Origin: Astrocystis sublimbata
Taxonomy: Eukaryota > Ascomycota > Sordariomycetes > Xylariales > Xylariaceae
DNA: 64,000 nt
Assembly (NCBI GenBank): GCA_022453515.1
Contig: JAJNNY010000084.1
Location: forward strand, 61,466 to 125,465
Reading direction: 5' to 3'
The position numbers were made by a program, and so were the translations under genes. The notes under the pieces are model-generated. The model saw only the letters and a program-made list of their open reading frames with translations, made no database searches and was not told where the DNA came from. This document shows positions 1 to 11,710 of this stretch, piece after piece; within the stretch, counting starts at the first letter, position 1; every line of letters starts with the position of its first letter.

Positions 1-784
1 ATCGATCCGACCTCGACCTCGACCTATCCCTTCTGGGCTCGCCAATCTCTCCCTCTTCCTCATCTTCGCCACCACCACCACCACTACTACCATTCCTAAC
101 CTCCCGAGCCTCATCATCCTCGTCCGCATCCCTATCCGCATCCCTCATTTCTTCATCCTCCTCTTCGAGCAAATCCTCAATATCCCCCAACGGACTAACC
201 CTCGGCTCGAGGAGGTCCAAATCCTCCAAAATCTCCCTCTTCGGCATCTGCCACAGACTCGTCGCGCAAACCCGGTCTTTCGTAAGCAGATCATCGACAA
301 ACTCATCGACATACGTCAGCCCCGTGCCCAGCCGTCCCCTCTTCCTCAGCTTCCGTCCATCCGCAAGATATTTCTCCAGTAATCCATAAACCTTCTCCGC
401 CTTCCTCGTCATCCTCACATAGAAACAGGCCAATGCTCTCAGGTATTTGAATTTTTCTCCTCCGTACTCAAGGTATTCTTCCAGCACATCGTCCCCCGGC
501 GCGAGCTGCAGCAGCTTGAAAGCGAGGCAGAGGAAGGGCGACGGTTTCTGCGAATCGGAATATATACCGCCAACGAAGTTTACGTGCGATAGGACGCGGT
601 CGATGATGTCCGCTTCGTTGAGCCCGAAACATTGCTCTTTCCAGAAATACGAGTCGACGATGCGCTCGCGGACTGCTTTTTCCATTATGGTGCTTGGGTT
701 CAGCCCGTTGGGCGCGAGGGTACTTGAGGAGCCGCGCTCGTCGAGGAAGGAGCGCTCGTCGGCGCGGTGCGTGTCGGAGCGCAT
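1..784 (-). CDS. PRP38: Pre-mRNA-splicing factor 38 (PRP38), 5' part, C-terminus cut by window edge
   Basis: PRP38 is a U4/U6.U5 tri-snRNP protein needed for spliceosome activation in the nucleus. Reading the minus strand from the ATG at 782-784 gives 261 uninterrupted codons to the window edge without an intron. The N-terminus is short and polar. It is followed by the PRP38 domain (about residues 25-190), with blocks such as IVDSYFWKEQCFGLNEADII, VNFVGGIY, PSPFLCLAFKLLQLAP and YLRALACFYVRMT, all typical of the family. After it come an acidic Glu/Asp tract, a glycine run and the start of an Arg-Ser tail (RDRSRSRS), as expected for the C-terminal extension in filamentous fungi. The stop codon lies outside the window, so this is a 3'-partial gene. 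The identification rests on recognised family motifs; the exact C-terminal length is unknown. Confidence 0.93.
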   Translation of the reverse strand, partial: MRSDTHRADERSFLDERGSSSTLAPNGLNPSTIMEKAVRERIVDSYFWKEQCFGLNEADIIDRVLSHVNFVGGIYSDSQKPSPFLCLAFKLLQLAPGDDVLEEYLEYGGEKFKYLRALACFYVRMTRKAEKVYGLLEKYLADGRKLRKRGRLGTGLTYVDEFVDDLLTKDRVCATSLWQMPKREILEDLDLLEPRVSPLGDIEDLLEEEDEEMRDADRDADEDDEAREVRNGSSGGGGGEDEEEGEIGEPRRDRSRSRSDR

Positions 785-1578
785 CTTTGGGGTATTTGTC
801 GTTGCTGTTGTGGTCTATATTGGTTTGGGATGGTTTGGGGAATGCGGACGGCTTGTTGGGCTCGCTTCGTTCTGCTGTTTCTCGCGACGTAGATGCGAGG
901 CGTGAGGTGTAGGTATCTAGTTTAAGTTCGTTTCGCGTGCTCGGGTATTTGGTTCGACGCTCTTAATGTATGTAGATCTCGGTATCAATCAAGCCTGGAA
1001 TCACGTTCCTCCACCAGACAGGACAGAACGAGACAGACAACCCTGCTCTACTCTGCTCTGTTCTGCGCCCGTGTTCCTTTCCCTTGGGATTCTTGATTTC
1101 GCCTCTTGTCGCCTCGTTCTATGCGATGCGCCGAGTGGAAAAGCAGGAAGTGTTACTCGATACGTGCGCGCGTTGGGCTAGGGCAGCAAGTGCGTCGCAT
1201 GCAGCTTGTGGATGCAAGACGAAAGCGCAGTTAAGGTGTGTATGGATTGACCGGGCACTTAGGTTTCGTCTCTTTCTTGTCGTTTTGGACTGTTGTTGTG
1301 TTGGTTAAGATAGCAATTAATTGTTGAGGGCAGGTGGGCTTTGGGGGTGACGCGCCGCTATCGATATGGAGCTACAGCTACCTCACTACCCGATTGGGGG
1401 GCTGAGGAAGAGGGGCGTTTCTAGGATGTAGTTTGGACGGGAAGGGTTGCTTCACGGTCACAGAGGTTGAGGTCGCGACTACCTAATTGTGAGACACCCA
1501 AAAACATCTATTTCTGACAATTGAATTCTAGATTTATGCTTGTTGCTGATACACCTGGCACGGCCAACCACAACACAA
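785..1578. other. Spacer between PRP38 5' end and NACHT pseudogene 3' end
   Basis: About 0.8 kb containing the promoter and 5' leader of PRP38 (read leftwards) and the 3' flank of the NACHT gene. Small open frames occur but have no recognisable protein features. No RNA gene or repeat was seen. Confidence 0.6.
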
Positions 1579-4500
1579 CTAGTCTCTGCATACCTTTTTT
1601 CTCGGCCATGCATCTGATTCTGGATCGCTTTGAGATCTCTTTAACGGCCCGGTCTGCGTGGCCACTCCCGGGCTCTTGATCAGATTTATTAACACAACTC
1701 TTGTGGCAGCCGGGAAAACCTCCTGCATGCTTGGGATGAGCCCTTCTAGATCGCAGCCACTCTGTTTCCATCGAGGGATCAGTCTCTGTATGACTTGCGC
1801 CAAGAAACGTAGTCGCCCGGGTTCAAGTAGCTGCATGGCGCGTTGTTGGAGCAAGGATTGGATCAGGGGCAACCCTTCGGCTACTTCCGACTTGATGAGC
1901 TCGAGGTCGCTGTTGCTGAAAAAGCTCTCGAGCGCTTGCAGACACTCGCTTGAGTTTCGATAGTTATCTTTATATCTGAACAGCGCCACGAGGAAATGTG
2001 TAATAAGGAGCCTGGAGCTCTTAGATTTCTCAGATGATATTCCTGCATCATGTTTGGTGGCTAAGCAAATCTTCGTCTCTAGCATGGCTCCTCTTTTGAT
2101 GAACTCCAAGAAGAGACCATTCTGTAGTGCTTGCTTGAAGTTATGACTGTTTGTTGCGTGACAGGTTATGCGAAGAAACTCAGCCCAAGGTGTTTCCCAG
2201 TCCGATCCGTTAGGGTCGGCACCGTTTGCAAGGAGCTGTCGAGCAACATTCATTCTTCCTTGAGACCATGGTGTCTCACGCACAACTATTAATAGCGGCG
2301 AGCTAGATCCTTTCTCGAAATAGCTTGGGTTGTCTTTCAACTTGACAGCGACATATCTGTCAACGCCTGCTCGGATGAGCTCTGATTGGAAGACATCAAC
2401 AACTGAGGGCGAATAATTGATGAGGCGCCGTCCAACCCTTGTTTCGAGCCTTCTAAGCTTCTCCCGCTTCAATTTTTCGGCAGCATCGGCAAAGAAGTCC
2501 CCCGCGAAGTCCAAAAGTTTCAACGCAGCTTCCGCATCCTCTCCGAGAGCGTCGTTGGCGTAGGCAAGGCCGTTGCGCCACAGGATATGGTCTTCCTTAC
2601 ATGCTTCATCGCGATGTGGAACCTGGCATCTGAATGCGTATAGAAAGGCTTTCAGGATTGAGAGATTGACTTTGAAATCGGGTCCACTCTCACGATGAAG
2701 CTCATCGTTGACCTCTTGTGTCAGTAGAAAGTCTCGTACAGACCGGTGGAGGAAATCGACTCGTCCTTCTTGTATCTCTAACAAGCCGCCACACCGTGCG
2801 TTAATTCTTTGACGGCAGGGCTCTTGAAGCAGTTTTTGTTGAGATTTCGCGCCGTCTTTTAGCCAGTATAGGGCATATTGGGTGTCCTGCTCCTCGTACT
2901 CTTGATACCGGTAAATTTCGATGTCAAGAGATTGTTTTGCGTTGACCGCTGTAAGGAAAAGCTTCGCCATATTTGGGCGATGAAATCGATCTACGTGGTT
3001 GATCATTTGCCTGAAGAACGACTCGAGATCGTTAGGAAGGCTATCTAGCCTGCGTTGTAGATCGCTTATGGTGTCTCCGTCGAATAAACCATTCTGAAGT
3101 GATCTTGCTACAAGGAAAACCCAAAGAAACACCCCCTGAGCTCTCGCAGTGATGCATTCAATGATAGAGTCCATGTGCGCTTGGGGGATACAAGCAGCGT
3201 TCCAACGCGGATGTTCTGCAAGTCGGTTTTGTGCGAATAATAAGATGTCCGGACGGGTGACTTCGTGGAGTTTGAGTTTAGGAATCGAATCTCCTCCAAG
3301 CGCATATTCAAAGACGTTCCATGGTCGGCTTGAAATGCAGCATTTCATATTTGATGAAGTCGAAAGCTCTTTGAGTAGTTGACACAGTTCGAAATGTTCA
3401 CCATCATATTCATCCACGCCGTCAATGAACGTGCAATATTTGATGGAAGAGTCTGGGAGTTTGATCATACCCTGAATCGCTTTCAAGAGCTCTTCGTCTG
3501 TCCACTCATCCGAGTAGAGGGGAGTCGTGCTAATTTCCGTGGAAGCCCATCTACTGGGGCACACGCGGGGAATCAGTTTGGGGCAAGCTCGCAGGAAATC
3601 GTACAACAGAGAGCGATAGAGACCGGCTTGTGACTTTTGCATCTGAGATCCTGCACTCCAAAAGTAGTGTGATGCGACGACAAGCTTTTCCTCGCCGGCC
3701 CATTCTTCCAGGGCCCTGTAAGTTTTGTCGTGGTTGACTAAGTACCTCATCAATGTAAATTTACCGGACCCTGCCTTACCAGACTCCAGAACGTACCATT
3801 TCCGTTCTAAGCCAATCAGATAGAATAGTTCTCTGTATTTCGTCGTTGCCTGTGGCCGGATGCTTGGCAGGATCGAGTATCCATTCAAAGGTTTGTTTGT
3901 ATGCTTTGGTAATGCTATCAGAACGATAACAACGGCCAACAAAATCCAAGCTTCGAAGAAACGATTGCTCCCTTGCAAGGAGTACAAGATCTTGACCGCT
4001 GACTGAAAGTGTGGAGATACTGTTCACAAGGCTCACGATGTTATCGTCCGCTATAAGCTGTTGTGTTATGGACCTGCCTTCAGAGGCTAAGTTGATGACA
4101 TCGGACAATCTTTTAGTGATCAAGTCAAATTGAGCAGCTTGTTCTATCCTTAATGAGGCGCCTTCATAGCGTAATCGTTGCAGTATTCTCGCTGTATAGG
4201 ATGTATGTTCCCTGCGTGGAATCAAGATTCAGTCTAGCGCAAAGTGGAAAACTCAAAATAGCAGCTGTACTCCTGTAAGATAATCTTGATCATTACCAAG
4301 ATTTAGAACTGCCAACTCGACCTAGGTTGGTCATGTTTGTTGTATACGCAAAGCAGAAATCAGAACTAGTCCACAGTCAAGCTGCTGTAACCAGGGGGCT
4401 GTTGTTTGATTTTCGCATGGAGAGACTCGATATTATGAATCTAGAGAAAAACTCACTCTATTAGATGTAGAAAGTGAAGAGAAATCGCTTGTTGATATCG

Positions 4501-4949
4501 TCTGAGTCTCTCTTCCAGATCACCGATTTTTCTCTCATCCCACAATGTTCTCAGCGCGACTGTAAATGACTTGAAAAGGTGATTTGTACCCTGCGCCTGA
4601 AGCTTTCTGACCACCGTGAGTAGTTTTTCGCAGAGTGGGATACATTCTGAGGCGAGCGTCTGAAGGTGGCTGGTATGTCACTGGATAACGGCTTTCCGCT
4701 GCGTATCGTACGCGGTGTCAGAAAGAAGCAATTGCAGATCCTGAGTCTCATCATTGTTTTGTACTGCTCGAGGGGGGCATGTCAGTTTTGAGTAGAATTC
4801 GCTTAGCTTTCCGTAGACCTCTTCAAGCTCGACAGCACGCTCAGTCGTGCCGCGTTTGCTTATCCATCTGCGGCCGATGTCAGTCGCCATGTGAAATCAA
4901 GGAATTGAACAATATTGCTGGCCAGCCCGAGAGCAGTCAATGCCTCCAT
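1579..4949 (-). pseudogene. Broken NACHT-domain STAND (fungal NLR-like) gene with ankyrin-like C-terminus
   Basis: Fungal NACHT STAND proteins are ATP/GTP-driven switches linked to non-self recognition and regulated cell death. The order on the minus strand is as follows. An N-terminus starts at ATG 4949 (MEALTALGLASNIVQFLDF, the usual start of this family). The helical region follows (VELEEVYGKLSEF; CIPLCEKLLTVVRKLQ; LEERLRRYQQAISLHFL). An intron at 4212-4456 is likely. Then come KQTFEWILD and SDWLR, the P-loop GKAGSGKFT, a Walker B-like FIDGVDEY, a winged-helix segment ending VDFLHRSVRDFL, and an ankyrin-like LLANGADPN near the end. Two frame breaks have no room for an intron: near 4865-4885 (between FTWRLTS and ISKRGTTE) and near 3795-3806 (between SDWLR and YVLESGK). 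An in-frame TGA at 4678-4680 could be removed by a 42-nt intron (4670-4711). The Walker A Ser/Thr is Phe (codon 3757-3759). Downstream of 3795, about 735 codons remain open. It is probably a pseudogene; sequencing error is the alternative. Confidence 0.75.
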
Positions 4950-6388
4950 TGTGCATTGATTCACGAGTATTTTATCATAGATTTATACTTCATTTGTGAG
5001 TAATTTCTTGCTCAAGACAAATAGCGAATTACCACGAACTAAAATAACTACTTGAAGTTGAAACATACCTACTGTCACAGAAGCATTTCTCTAATCTCGA
5101 GCCATTATCGAGCTCGGGCCAGTCAGGATTCTACTGCGGGGGAAGCCTTTCGAAGCCTTTCCCAGCTGGCAGCAGGTTACTCATTGGGTGGCTATATGCA
5201 CATCAAGCCTCAAAACTCATCTAAATGTGGGAGAATATGCACAAGAGACCAATCGGAGACGCCAAGGCAAGATACGTGAGTGGTACCTAAGCATCGCTAT
5301 TGACCAGTCCTCGAAAGGAGCATCAGTGGTGTTGCATTCAGTGCGCCCCAGATAAGCCAAAAGTGACTTTCTAGAATGAAAAAAACGCCTTACCACTGCA
5401 CTGCCCCTTGCTGAGCAACAGTAGATGAATCCAAAGAGATACCACTGCGTAAAGGTTGGGCTTTATCAACGACGCAAATCTCATCTACATTTATGCTCCA
5501 AATGCTGCAAATTTGCATTTCAAGACCTTAAGGCCCAGCGAACTATGTCCGCGAGAGAATCCGATGGCGCTCGCCGCTCATGTGTATCAAACTTAGTATC
5601 TCAACCTTTGAACTCCGTGCTAGGGTGTCGGCAATGCCCCGTTCAAGGACTCGCAAGTGCTCCCTAGATTGATGACGTGGCTTGCTGAGAAAGCCTGAAG
5701 GTGATGGTGGCCGCGTTCAGCCCAAGGCTCTTACGAGATCTTCGGCATGAGGTAGCAAGGCATCTACCCAACGATCTAAGCCACGCTGCACTGCCTAGAA
5801 GATCTGGAGATGATGCTTCAGGCACATTTTACCAAGCAGAGATCACCGCCTAGAGACTAAGTGGTCGAATTGCAGGCTTCGCACACACTCCATTTCCAGC
5901 ATGATGCTGACTTTGCTCTCGCCTGAACAAGAACCAAAGCACTTCGGCGAGGCGGTTAACAGGTCACCCTACCAGGACGGTTAACAGATCACGGTTCCTG
6001 ACAGTTTACTCATGATATGTTTAGCTTGGCCAAGAGACCGAGGGAGTCAGGTCTTGAATAGAATTCGAGGGCATGGAAGGAGATGATATCCCATAACAGT
6101 AGGTAAAGGTGATTGTTCATGCATTTGCCAATGATTGTCTTGTGTACCTAGGTAGGTATCTAAGTAAGAATATGTCTCTGAGGGGTCTGATTGGCGGTCA
6201 TTAGATTGCAGAAGCGCGTTTCATGAGAGCTTACCACCTAGCCTAATCTAAACCTAACCGTTTTCATCAAGTGGTTAGAAGCAAGCAATGGAGTCAAATA
6301 TGTCTGTCGCCCAAAAGCGCTCAGTATGCGCAACTAGTAACAACATCACGTACTGTGCCCAGTCTTGATACCAATCAACCCAAATCAA
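4950..6388. other. Divergent spacer, NACHT pseudogene / GMC oxidoreductase
   Basis: About 1.4 kb holding both promoters. A TACCTAGGTAGG-type motif, recurrent in this window, sits at about 6146-6158. Short open frames (for example around 5425-5667) carry no recognisable domain. No RNA gene was seen. Confidence 0.5.
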
Positions 6389-8573
6389 ATGGCTTCCAGA
6401 GAAGGGCATCCCCGCATCCCTCACACGACCACCGCCGACTTCCTCTCCCACAAATTCGACTACCTCATCATCGGCGGCGGCACCGCCGGCCTCGTAGTCG
6501 CATCCCGGCTCTCGGAGAACCCCGCTCTGACCATCGGCGTTCTCGAAGCGGGCCCCGCAGCCCTCGGGATCGAAGCCATCGATGTCCCCGGACTATACGG
6601 CCAGGTCCTGGGCAATGCAGACTACGACTGGAGCTTCGAGACCGTGCCACAGGATGGGCTCGGCGGACGCGCACTGCCGTGGCCCAGAGGCAAGGTCCTG
6701 GGTGGGACCAGTGCGCTGAATTTCATGACGTGGAACCGCGCGAGCCGTGGTGATTACGATGCGTGGAGGGAGTTGGGATGCGAGGGGTGGGGGTGGGATG
6801 AGCTTTTGTATGTTGTAATTAGATAGGCCTTGTAAATTGTAACAGTGACCTCCGTGCTAACATTTCTATGCGATTTCAACAGGCCATACTTCAAGAAATC
6901 GGAACAATTCCACATCCCAGACGAGGAGAACCAGAAGACCAACTCCATCTACTTCGACGAGCAGGCTCTAGGTAATTCAGGCCCGGTGCAGATCCACTAT
7001 GCATCTGAATACTCATCCTCGCACGCCCACTGGCACGATACGATGCGCAACCTCGGCGTCGCGACGAACAAAGCGCACCTCTCCGGCTCAAACACAGGCG
7101 CGTGGACGAATCTCGGCTCCATCGATCCGGTGACGGGAACGCGGTCGTATGCAACCACGGCCTATTACCTGCCCCATGCCTCCAGGCCCAATCTGCACCT
7201 TCTGACGGAGGCGCGCGTTGCGGAGATTATTCTCGAAGAAGACGAGGACGGAGAGTATGCCGCGAACGGGGTCCGGTTCCAGCGAGAGGGGCAGTCGTTC
7301 GAGGTATGTGCCTCTCGCGAAATCATCCTCTCGGCGGGGACCGTCCAGTCGCCGCAGCTGCTTGAGGTCTCTGGGATCGGCGACCCGGAAGTCCTCGCGA
7401 AAGCGGGCGTTGCCGTCAAAGTGCGCAATCCTAATGTTGGCGAGAGCTTGCAGGAACACATGAGTGAGTGATTGACCCCACGTCAAAGGCCTGGTAGTTG
7501 GGCAAGATCTTCATTACGGTTTTGCCCCTGACGCAGAAGATATTTCAGTGGCGGCTATGATCTTCGAGGTCGACCCGACGCTCGCGACACCAGACGACCT
7601 CAAGACCGACAAACCCAAAGCCGAGCTAGCCATGCAGCAATTCCACGCTTCTCGCACGGGGCCGCTGACGATCCTGCCCAACTCGATCGCTTATCTCCCA
7701 TTCTCTCATATCATGTCTTCCCATGATCAGCGTCTAGTCGCAGAAGCTATCAGCTCCCTACCCCCTTCATCCGACCCAAGACAGAGTATACGCCAGCGTC
7801 GCTTCCTCGACTCGTTTTCTTCTTCTTCATCCACAGCTACCCCAGCTTCAACCTCAGCCCCAGCATCAGCCGCCGCACCAGGGCAAATCGAATACATCTT
7901 CGACCTCGGCAACTGGAGCCCCTATTTCCAGCCCGCGCCCTCCCCTGACAAGAAGAAAGAGAAGAAATACGCAACCTGCCTGCAAATTCTGCAACATCCC
8001 TTCTCGCGAGGCTCCATCCACATAAGCTCGAGTCACGTAGAAGACAAGCCCGCGATCGACCCTCGCTATTACGGCGGCGACGGCGGTTCCATAGATCTCG
8101 CCCTGATGGCCCATGCGGCGCGCTTCGCGGCGTATAAGATCGCGCGGACACAGCCTTTGGCTGGGATTATCCGCCGGCGCGTCTTTCCGCCTTCGGCTCA
8201 GTCGTCGCTGGATGATGATGATGATGGTGATGCTGGTGGTGGTGATGAAGATGAAGACGAGCCCTTCTGGCGAGACTGGCTCATCCGCACGACAATCACC
8301 GACTGGCATCCCGTCGGCACGTGCGCCATGGGCGAACACCCCCGCCCCCGCCCCGACTCGGACTTGGACTCGAACTCAGACATCGGAGACGGAGACGGAA
8401 GCGGAGTAGTGGACCACAGGCTCCGGGTCCACGGGGTCGAGAAGCTGCGTGTCGTCGACGCCAGCGTGATGCCGCTGCAGATCAGCGCACATCTGCAAGC
8501 CACGGTGTACGCGATTGGTGAGAAAGGCGCGGCGATGATTTTGGAGGATGCATTGGATGGATTGGTTAGGTAG
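6389..8573 (+). CDS. GMC-family FAD oxidoreductase, 678 aa
   Basis: Glucose-methanol-choline family flavoenzyme, predicted to oxidise an alcohol with FAD. Exons are 6389-6807, 6883-7463 and 7537-8573; introns are 75 and 73 nt and all phases agree. The start is the ATG giving MASREGHPRI; no signal peptide is seen, so it is probably intracellular. The FAD dinucleotide-binding motif is YLIIGGGTAGLVVASRL (glycines at residues 29-34). The family block PRGKVLGGTSALNFM follows. The C-terminal domain keeps the two catalytic histidines by alignment with glucose oxidase: H591 in WHPVGTCAMG and H652 in ISAHLQATVYAIGEKGA. Two low-complexity insertions are odd: a Ser/Thr/Ala run (about residues 420-450) and an Asp/Glu/Gly run (about residues 560-580). 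The substrate cannot be inferred. It is divergent from the NACHT pseudogene and convergent with WBP1. Confidence 0.88.
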
Positions 8574-9182
8574 GTAAGTAAGTGACTGTGAATGAGACAG
8601 GCGATCTTTCCATAATGCCTCCAGGGACTGACCACCTGCTCCCACTGCTCACTTGAGGGGATTCAAGCCTCGCAAAGACTGCTCTTGCTCTTACATATGA
8701 AGTAAGACGTACATATTACCTTTGAAACATGATGTAGGAGACATGATAGTAGTAGGATATGGTACCTCACCGTTGATATCCTATTATATCACCTCACTCA
8801 TCAATGCTACGCTTGGCAGTTCACTAAAACTCCAAACCACAATCACCACAATCACAATACCACAAAGTCCATATCAATGTAACATTTACTCTTTTTATTC
8901 ATTAGACCCGTAGCCTAGCCTAGCCTATCGCGGCAGAGTTGACTCTCTTCTCTTCTTTCTCTTTGAGCAGAATGAGTTTGAGTCTGGGCCTGAGTCATGG
9001 ACCATTTCCTTTCCTGGTGTCAATTCCCAGGACCTCCATATTGTACAACAGAAACAGTTGCTTCATTGATTAGGTAGGCATCCGGTCCCTGTTAGAGTCA
9101 GATACGAAAAATCCATCGCATAGCTTTTGTTCTCTTTCTTCTATTCTCGAGAATAAAAGAAAAACGCCAGTCCACCCCTCAT
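8574..9182. other. Convergent 3' spacer, GMC oxidoreductase / WBP1
   Basis: About 0.6 kb between two convergent stop codons. It should hold both 3' UTRs and polyadenylation sites. No open frame or repeat of note was seen. Confidence 0.5.
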
Positions 9183-10907
9183 CTACTGCCTCTTCTTACC
9201 CTCGCCAGCAGACGGAGGCGCACTGTACAACCACAATGCGCAGAATCCCAGCCATCCCGTGACCGTGACCGCAATGCCCGTGATCCACGGCCAGGCACCG
9301 CTGATGACGAAGCTACGCGGCCACTCGTCGTGGGCGAAGTGGCGCACCGACACCGTGTTCTTCTCGAACACGTTGCTCATGAACGGCCGCTTGTAGTTGA
9401 CTAGGAAATTGAAGATGCCATGCTGGTCCGGGATCTTGAAGGAGGCAGAGTACGTGGTACTGTCTTGCGACGAGATGGTCGGCTGCAGGTTGATACGGTG
9501 GAAAGGCGAAAGCATGCTGAACTCGAGCTGGAGCTTATCGCCCTCGGGCACGGTGAAAGGGATGAACTTGTCCCACGCATACTCAGATAAGGAAATTGAA
9601 TACGTCTAATAGTCATGTATGTTAGCTGACCAGCGCTTACTTATTAACGAACCGAGTGATCAATGTAAACTCACCACATCGTTCTTGATACGGTAGATCT
9701 TGGGGTTGCTGGCATTGCTTGCGCCCTGCTCGTTCAAGTGGTGCTCGACCCAGTTTACCCGCAAGACCCCGATCTCCTGGAATGTCCAGCCGGACACCGC
9801 CTTCGCAAACTCGCGATTCGCCGTCGCCACAGAGGCCTTCTCGCCGACCTTCTGCACCTTGGCGTCAAACCACTCGTCACTCAGTACCTCGGCAGAGCCA
9901 AGAACACAGAACCGAGCAGAGTTGCGAGCCTGGAGGGCGCTAGCGAGGGAGAGCTGGGCGCCGGTGGCGAAGAGGTCGTCGATGGTTTCGGAGTCTTCTT
10001 TGGGATTGTAACTGTAACTTGTGGAGGGAGCCCGGAGTATCGGCGCGAGGAGGGAACCTTGCCCGAGGGTAATGCCGACCCCGCGAGGGAATGCAATAAG
10101 CGGGTGCGCTTCCGAGCCCGACGCAGGTCCGCCGGAGTGGCCGAAATGATTCTTATAGTCAGGTCGGAGCTGTCCGGGCTGGGGGAGCAGCAGCACATCG
10201 TGTTTGTCGGAGGCGGAGGCCACGTCGTAGTTGAAGTGGTCGACAACGAGGCCTTGGCGGTCCGTGGGCAGGTGGATGTCGAACTCGAGGAGGACGGAGA
10301 CGAGGCTAGAGGGCACAGGTGCAGAGCCGGAGAGGGCGAGGAGGATGTTGCCTTGGGCGTTGACGAAATCGAGCAGGATGCTGGGTGTCAAGTTGGGACC
10401 GAGGCCTGCGCATGGGGGTGGAGGCAATCAGCTATGTCACAAGTCTCCAGAAGGGTGACAAACAAATAGGCAGAGGTTGTGTGGTGCTGGGGATGGGAAC
10501 AGTGGTGGAAGTGTCCGGAAGAACAGAAGGATGGGCAGGCACAACAAACCTTTGGCCTTGGTGGGAAAGAGGAGAACGTGATCGTAAACTCTTTCGCCGA
10601 GGTGGGACAACCGGAGGCTCTCGCTCTTGGGGGTCTCGTAGGAAATGTCAAAGCCGCGACCTGTGGCCGGGAACGATTAGCAAGACTAGTAGCACGATGC
10701 GGCTGGTGATGTGAGAGTAGTGCGGCTGGTGGTGTGTAAAGACCCGCGCATGCGAACCGTACCTTCTAGGTCGCCGAGAAACTTGGAGTACCCGGCCTTG
10801 TCGGCGACATCCTCGAGGATGACCAGCAATCTGTTGCCGCCATTCGCACTGATGGCCTGGGCAACGGCCGCAAGCGCGAGCAGCAGAAAGGACACAAGCG
10901 ACCTCAT
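9183..10907 (-). CDS. WBP1: Oligosaccharyltransferase 48 kDa subunit (WBP1/OST48), 469 aa
   Basis: Essential non-catalytic subunit of the ER oligosaccharyltransferase complex, which transfers the preassembled glycan to Asn in N-X-S/T sequons. Exons on the minus strand are 10763-10907, 10550-10660, 9675-10405 and 9183-9605; introns are 102, 144 and 69 nt and all phases fit. The N-terminus is a signal peptide (MRSLVSFLLLALAAVAQA). The luminal DDOST domain follows (NRLLVILED, GRGFDISYETPKS, HVLLFPTKAKGLGP, DFVNAQGNILLALSG, YDVASASDKHDVLLLP, EYAWDKFIPFTVPEGD). Near the C-terminus is one membrane helix (WITGIAVTVTGWLGFCALWLY). The last four residues, KKRQ, form a KKXX-type cytosolic dilysine ER-retrieval signal, as in yeast Wbp1. 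The length is normal for the family. It is divergent from the complex I gene. Confidence 0.95.
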
Positions 10908-11710
10908 TGTGGCGGCAGACCCGAGGTCAGGTCAATTGGCAATGGAGAGAGGGAGGACAGGGGCAACAACGGATCGCGACAGCATCCAAATCAACAAAAG
11001 CTGCGCATGGGAGTTGAGGGAGGAGGGATGGTGTGAAGATGTGAGCTGTGATCGGACCAGCTGTCTCGAAAGTTCAACGCTAAGTAGCTGGCTGCTGAAT
11101 GGATGGAGTAGCTGTTTACTGAGAATGGAGCTCGAGGGACCTCTGGGGCTCTGGCATACGTAGCCGCTATGTGCCAAGACAGAATGCCAAGACGGACTGT
11201 TCTTGAAGATGGGACGCTACAGAAGTGAAGTGGGAACTCTAGCACAGGACAGGACATGCTAAAGATAAGTGACGGGCAGTGAGGCGCTAGACTGTCTGTA
11301 GAATAGCGTATTCCCTCCAAGTGAATGCTCATGCCTTGTCATGCGCCACGTGGGCCACAGAGATCATATGTGGCGGTGCAGGACAAGCATGCCAGCCAAT
11401 CCACGCCAACTTATCACCACTTACGGACTGACGGCAAGCAACTGGCCAGAGAGAGAGCTCCATTCAAGCCCAGCTTCACTTCACTTCACTCAACCAGCGA
11501 CCACGAGTCTGTTCGACAACGCCAATCCGGTCAATTGAGTACGCATACCACTCTTCTCCCACGTACACTCACTTTCGCTTTCACATTCACTGCTGTACCT
11601 CCTCCATCCCCAACAGCCAAGACCAACCCACCCTCAGTCGACCTACCACCTACCTTCACTAACCATCCAACGAACCCTCCAGACAGGCACATCCACATCC
11701 AAAAACAAAA
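10908..11710. promoter_or_regulatory. Shared divergent promoter region, WBP1 / complex I 9.5 kDa
   Basis: About 0.8 kb between two start codons pointing away from each other. The right-hand part (11570-11710) is C/A-rich with many CCA/ACC runs and looks like an unstructured 5' leader of the complex I gene. No clear TATA box was seen. Confidence 0.45.

Noticed and set aside
9738..10469. 243-codon open frame on the plus strand opposite WBP1
   Set aside because: It is antisense to a confidently mapped WBP1 exon and has low-complexity composition without a domain, so it is a codon-bias shadow.
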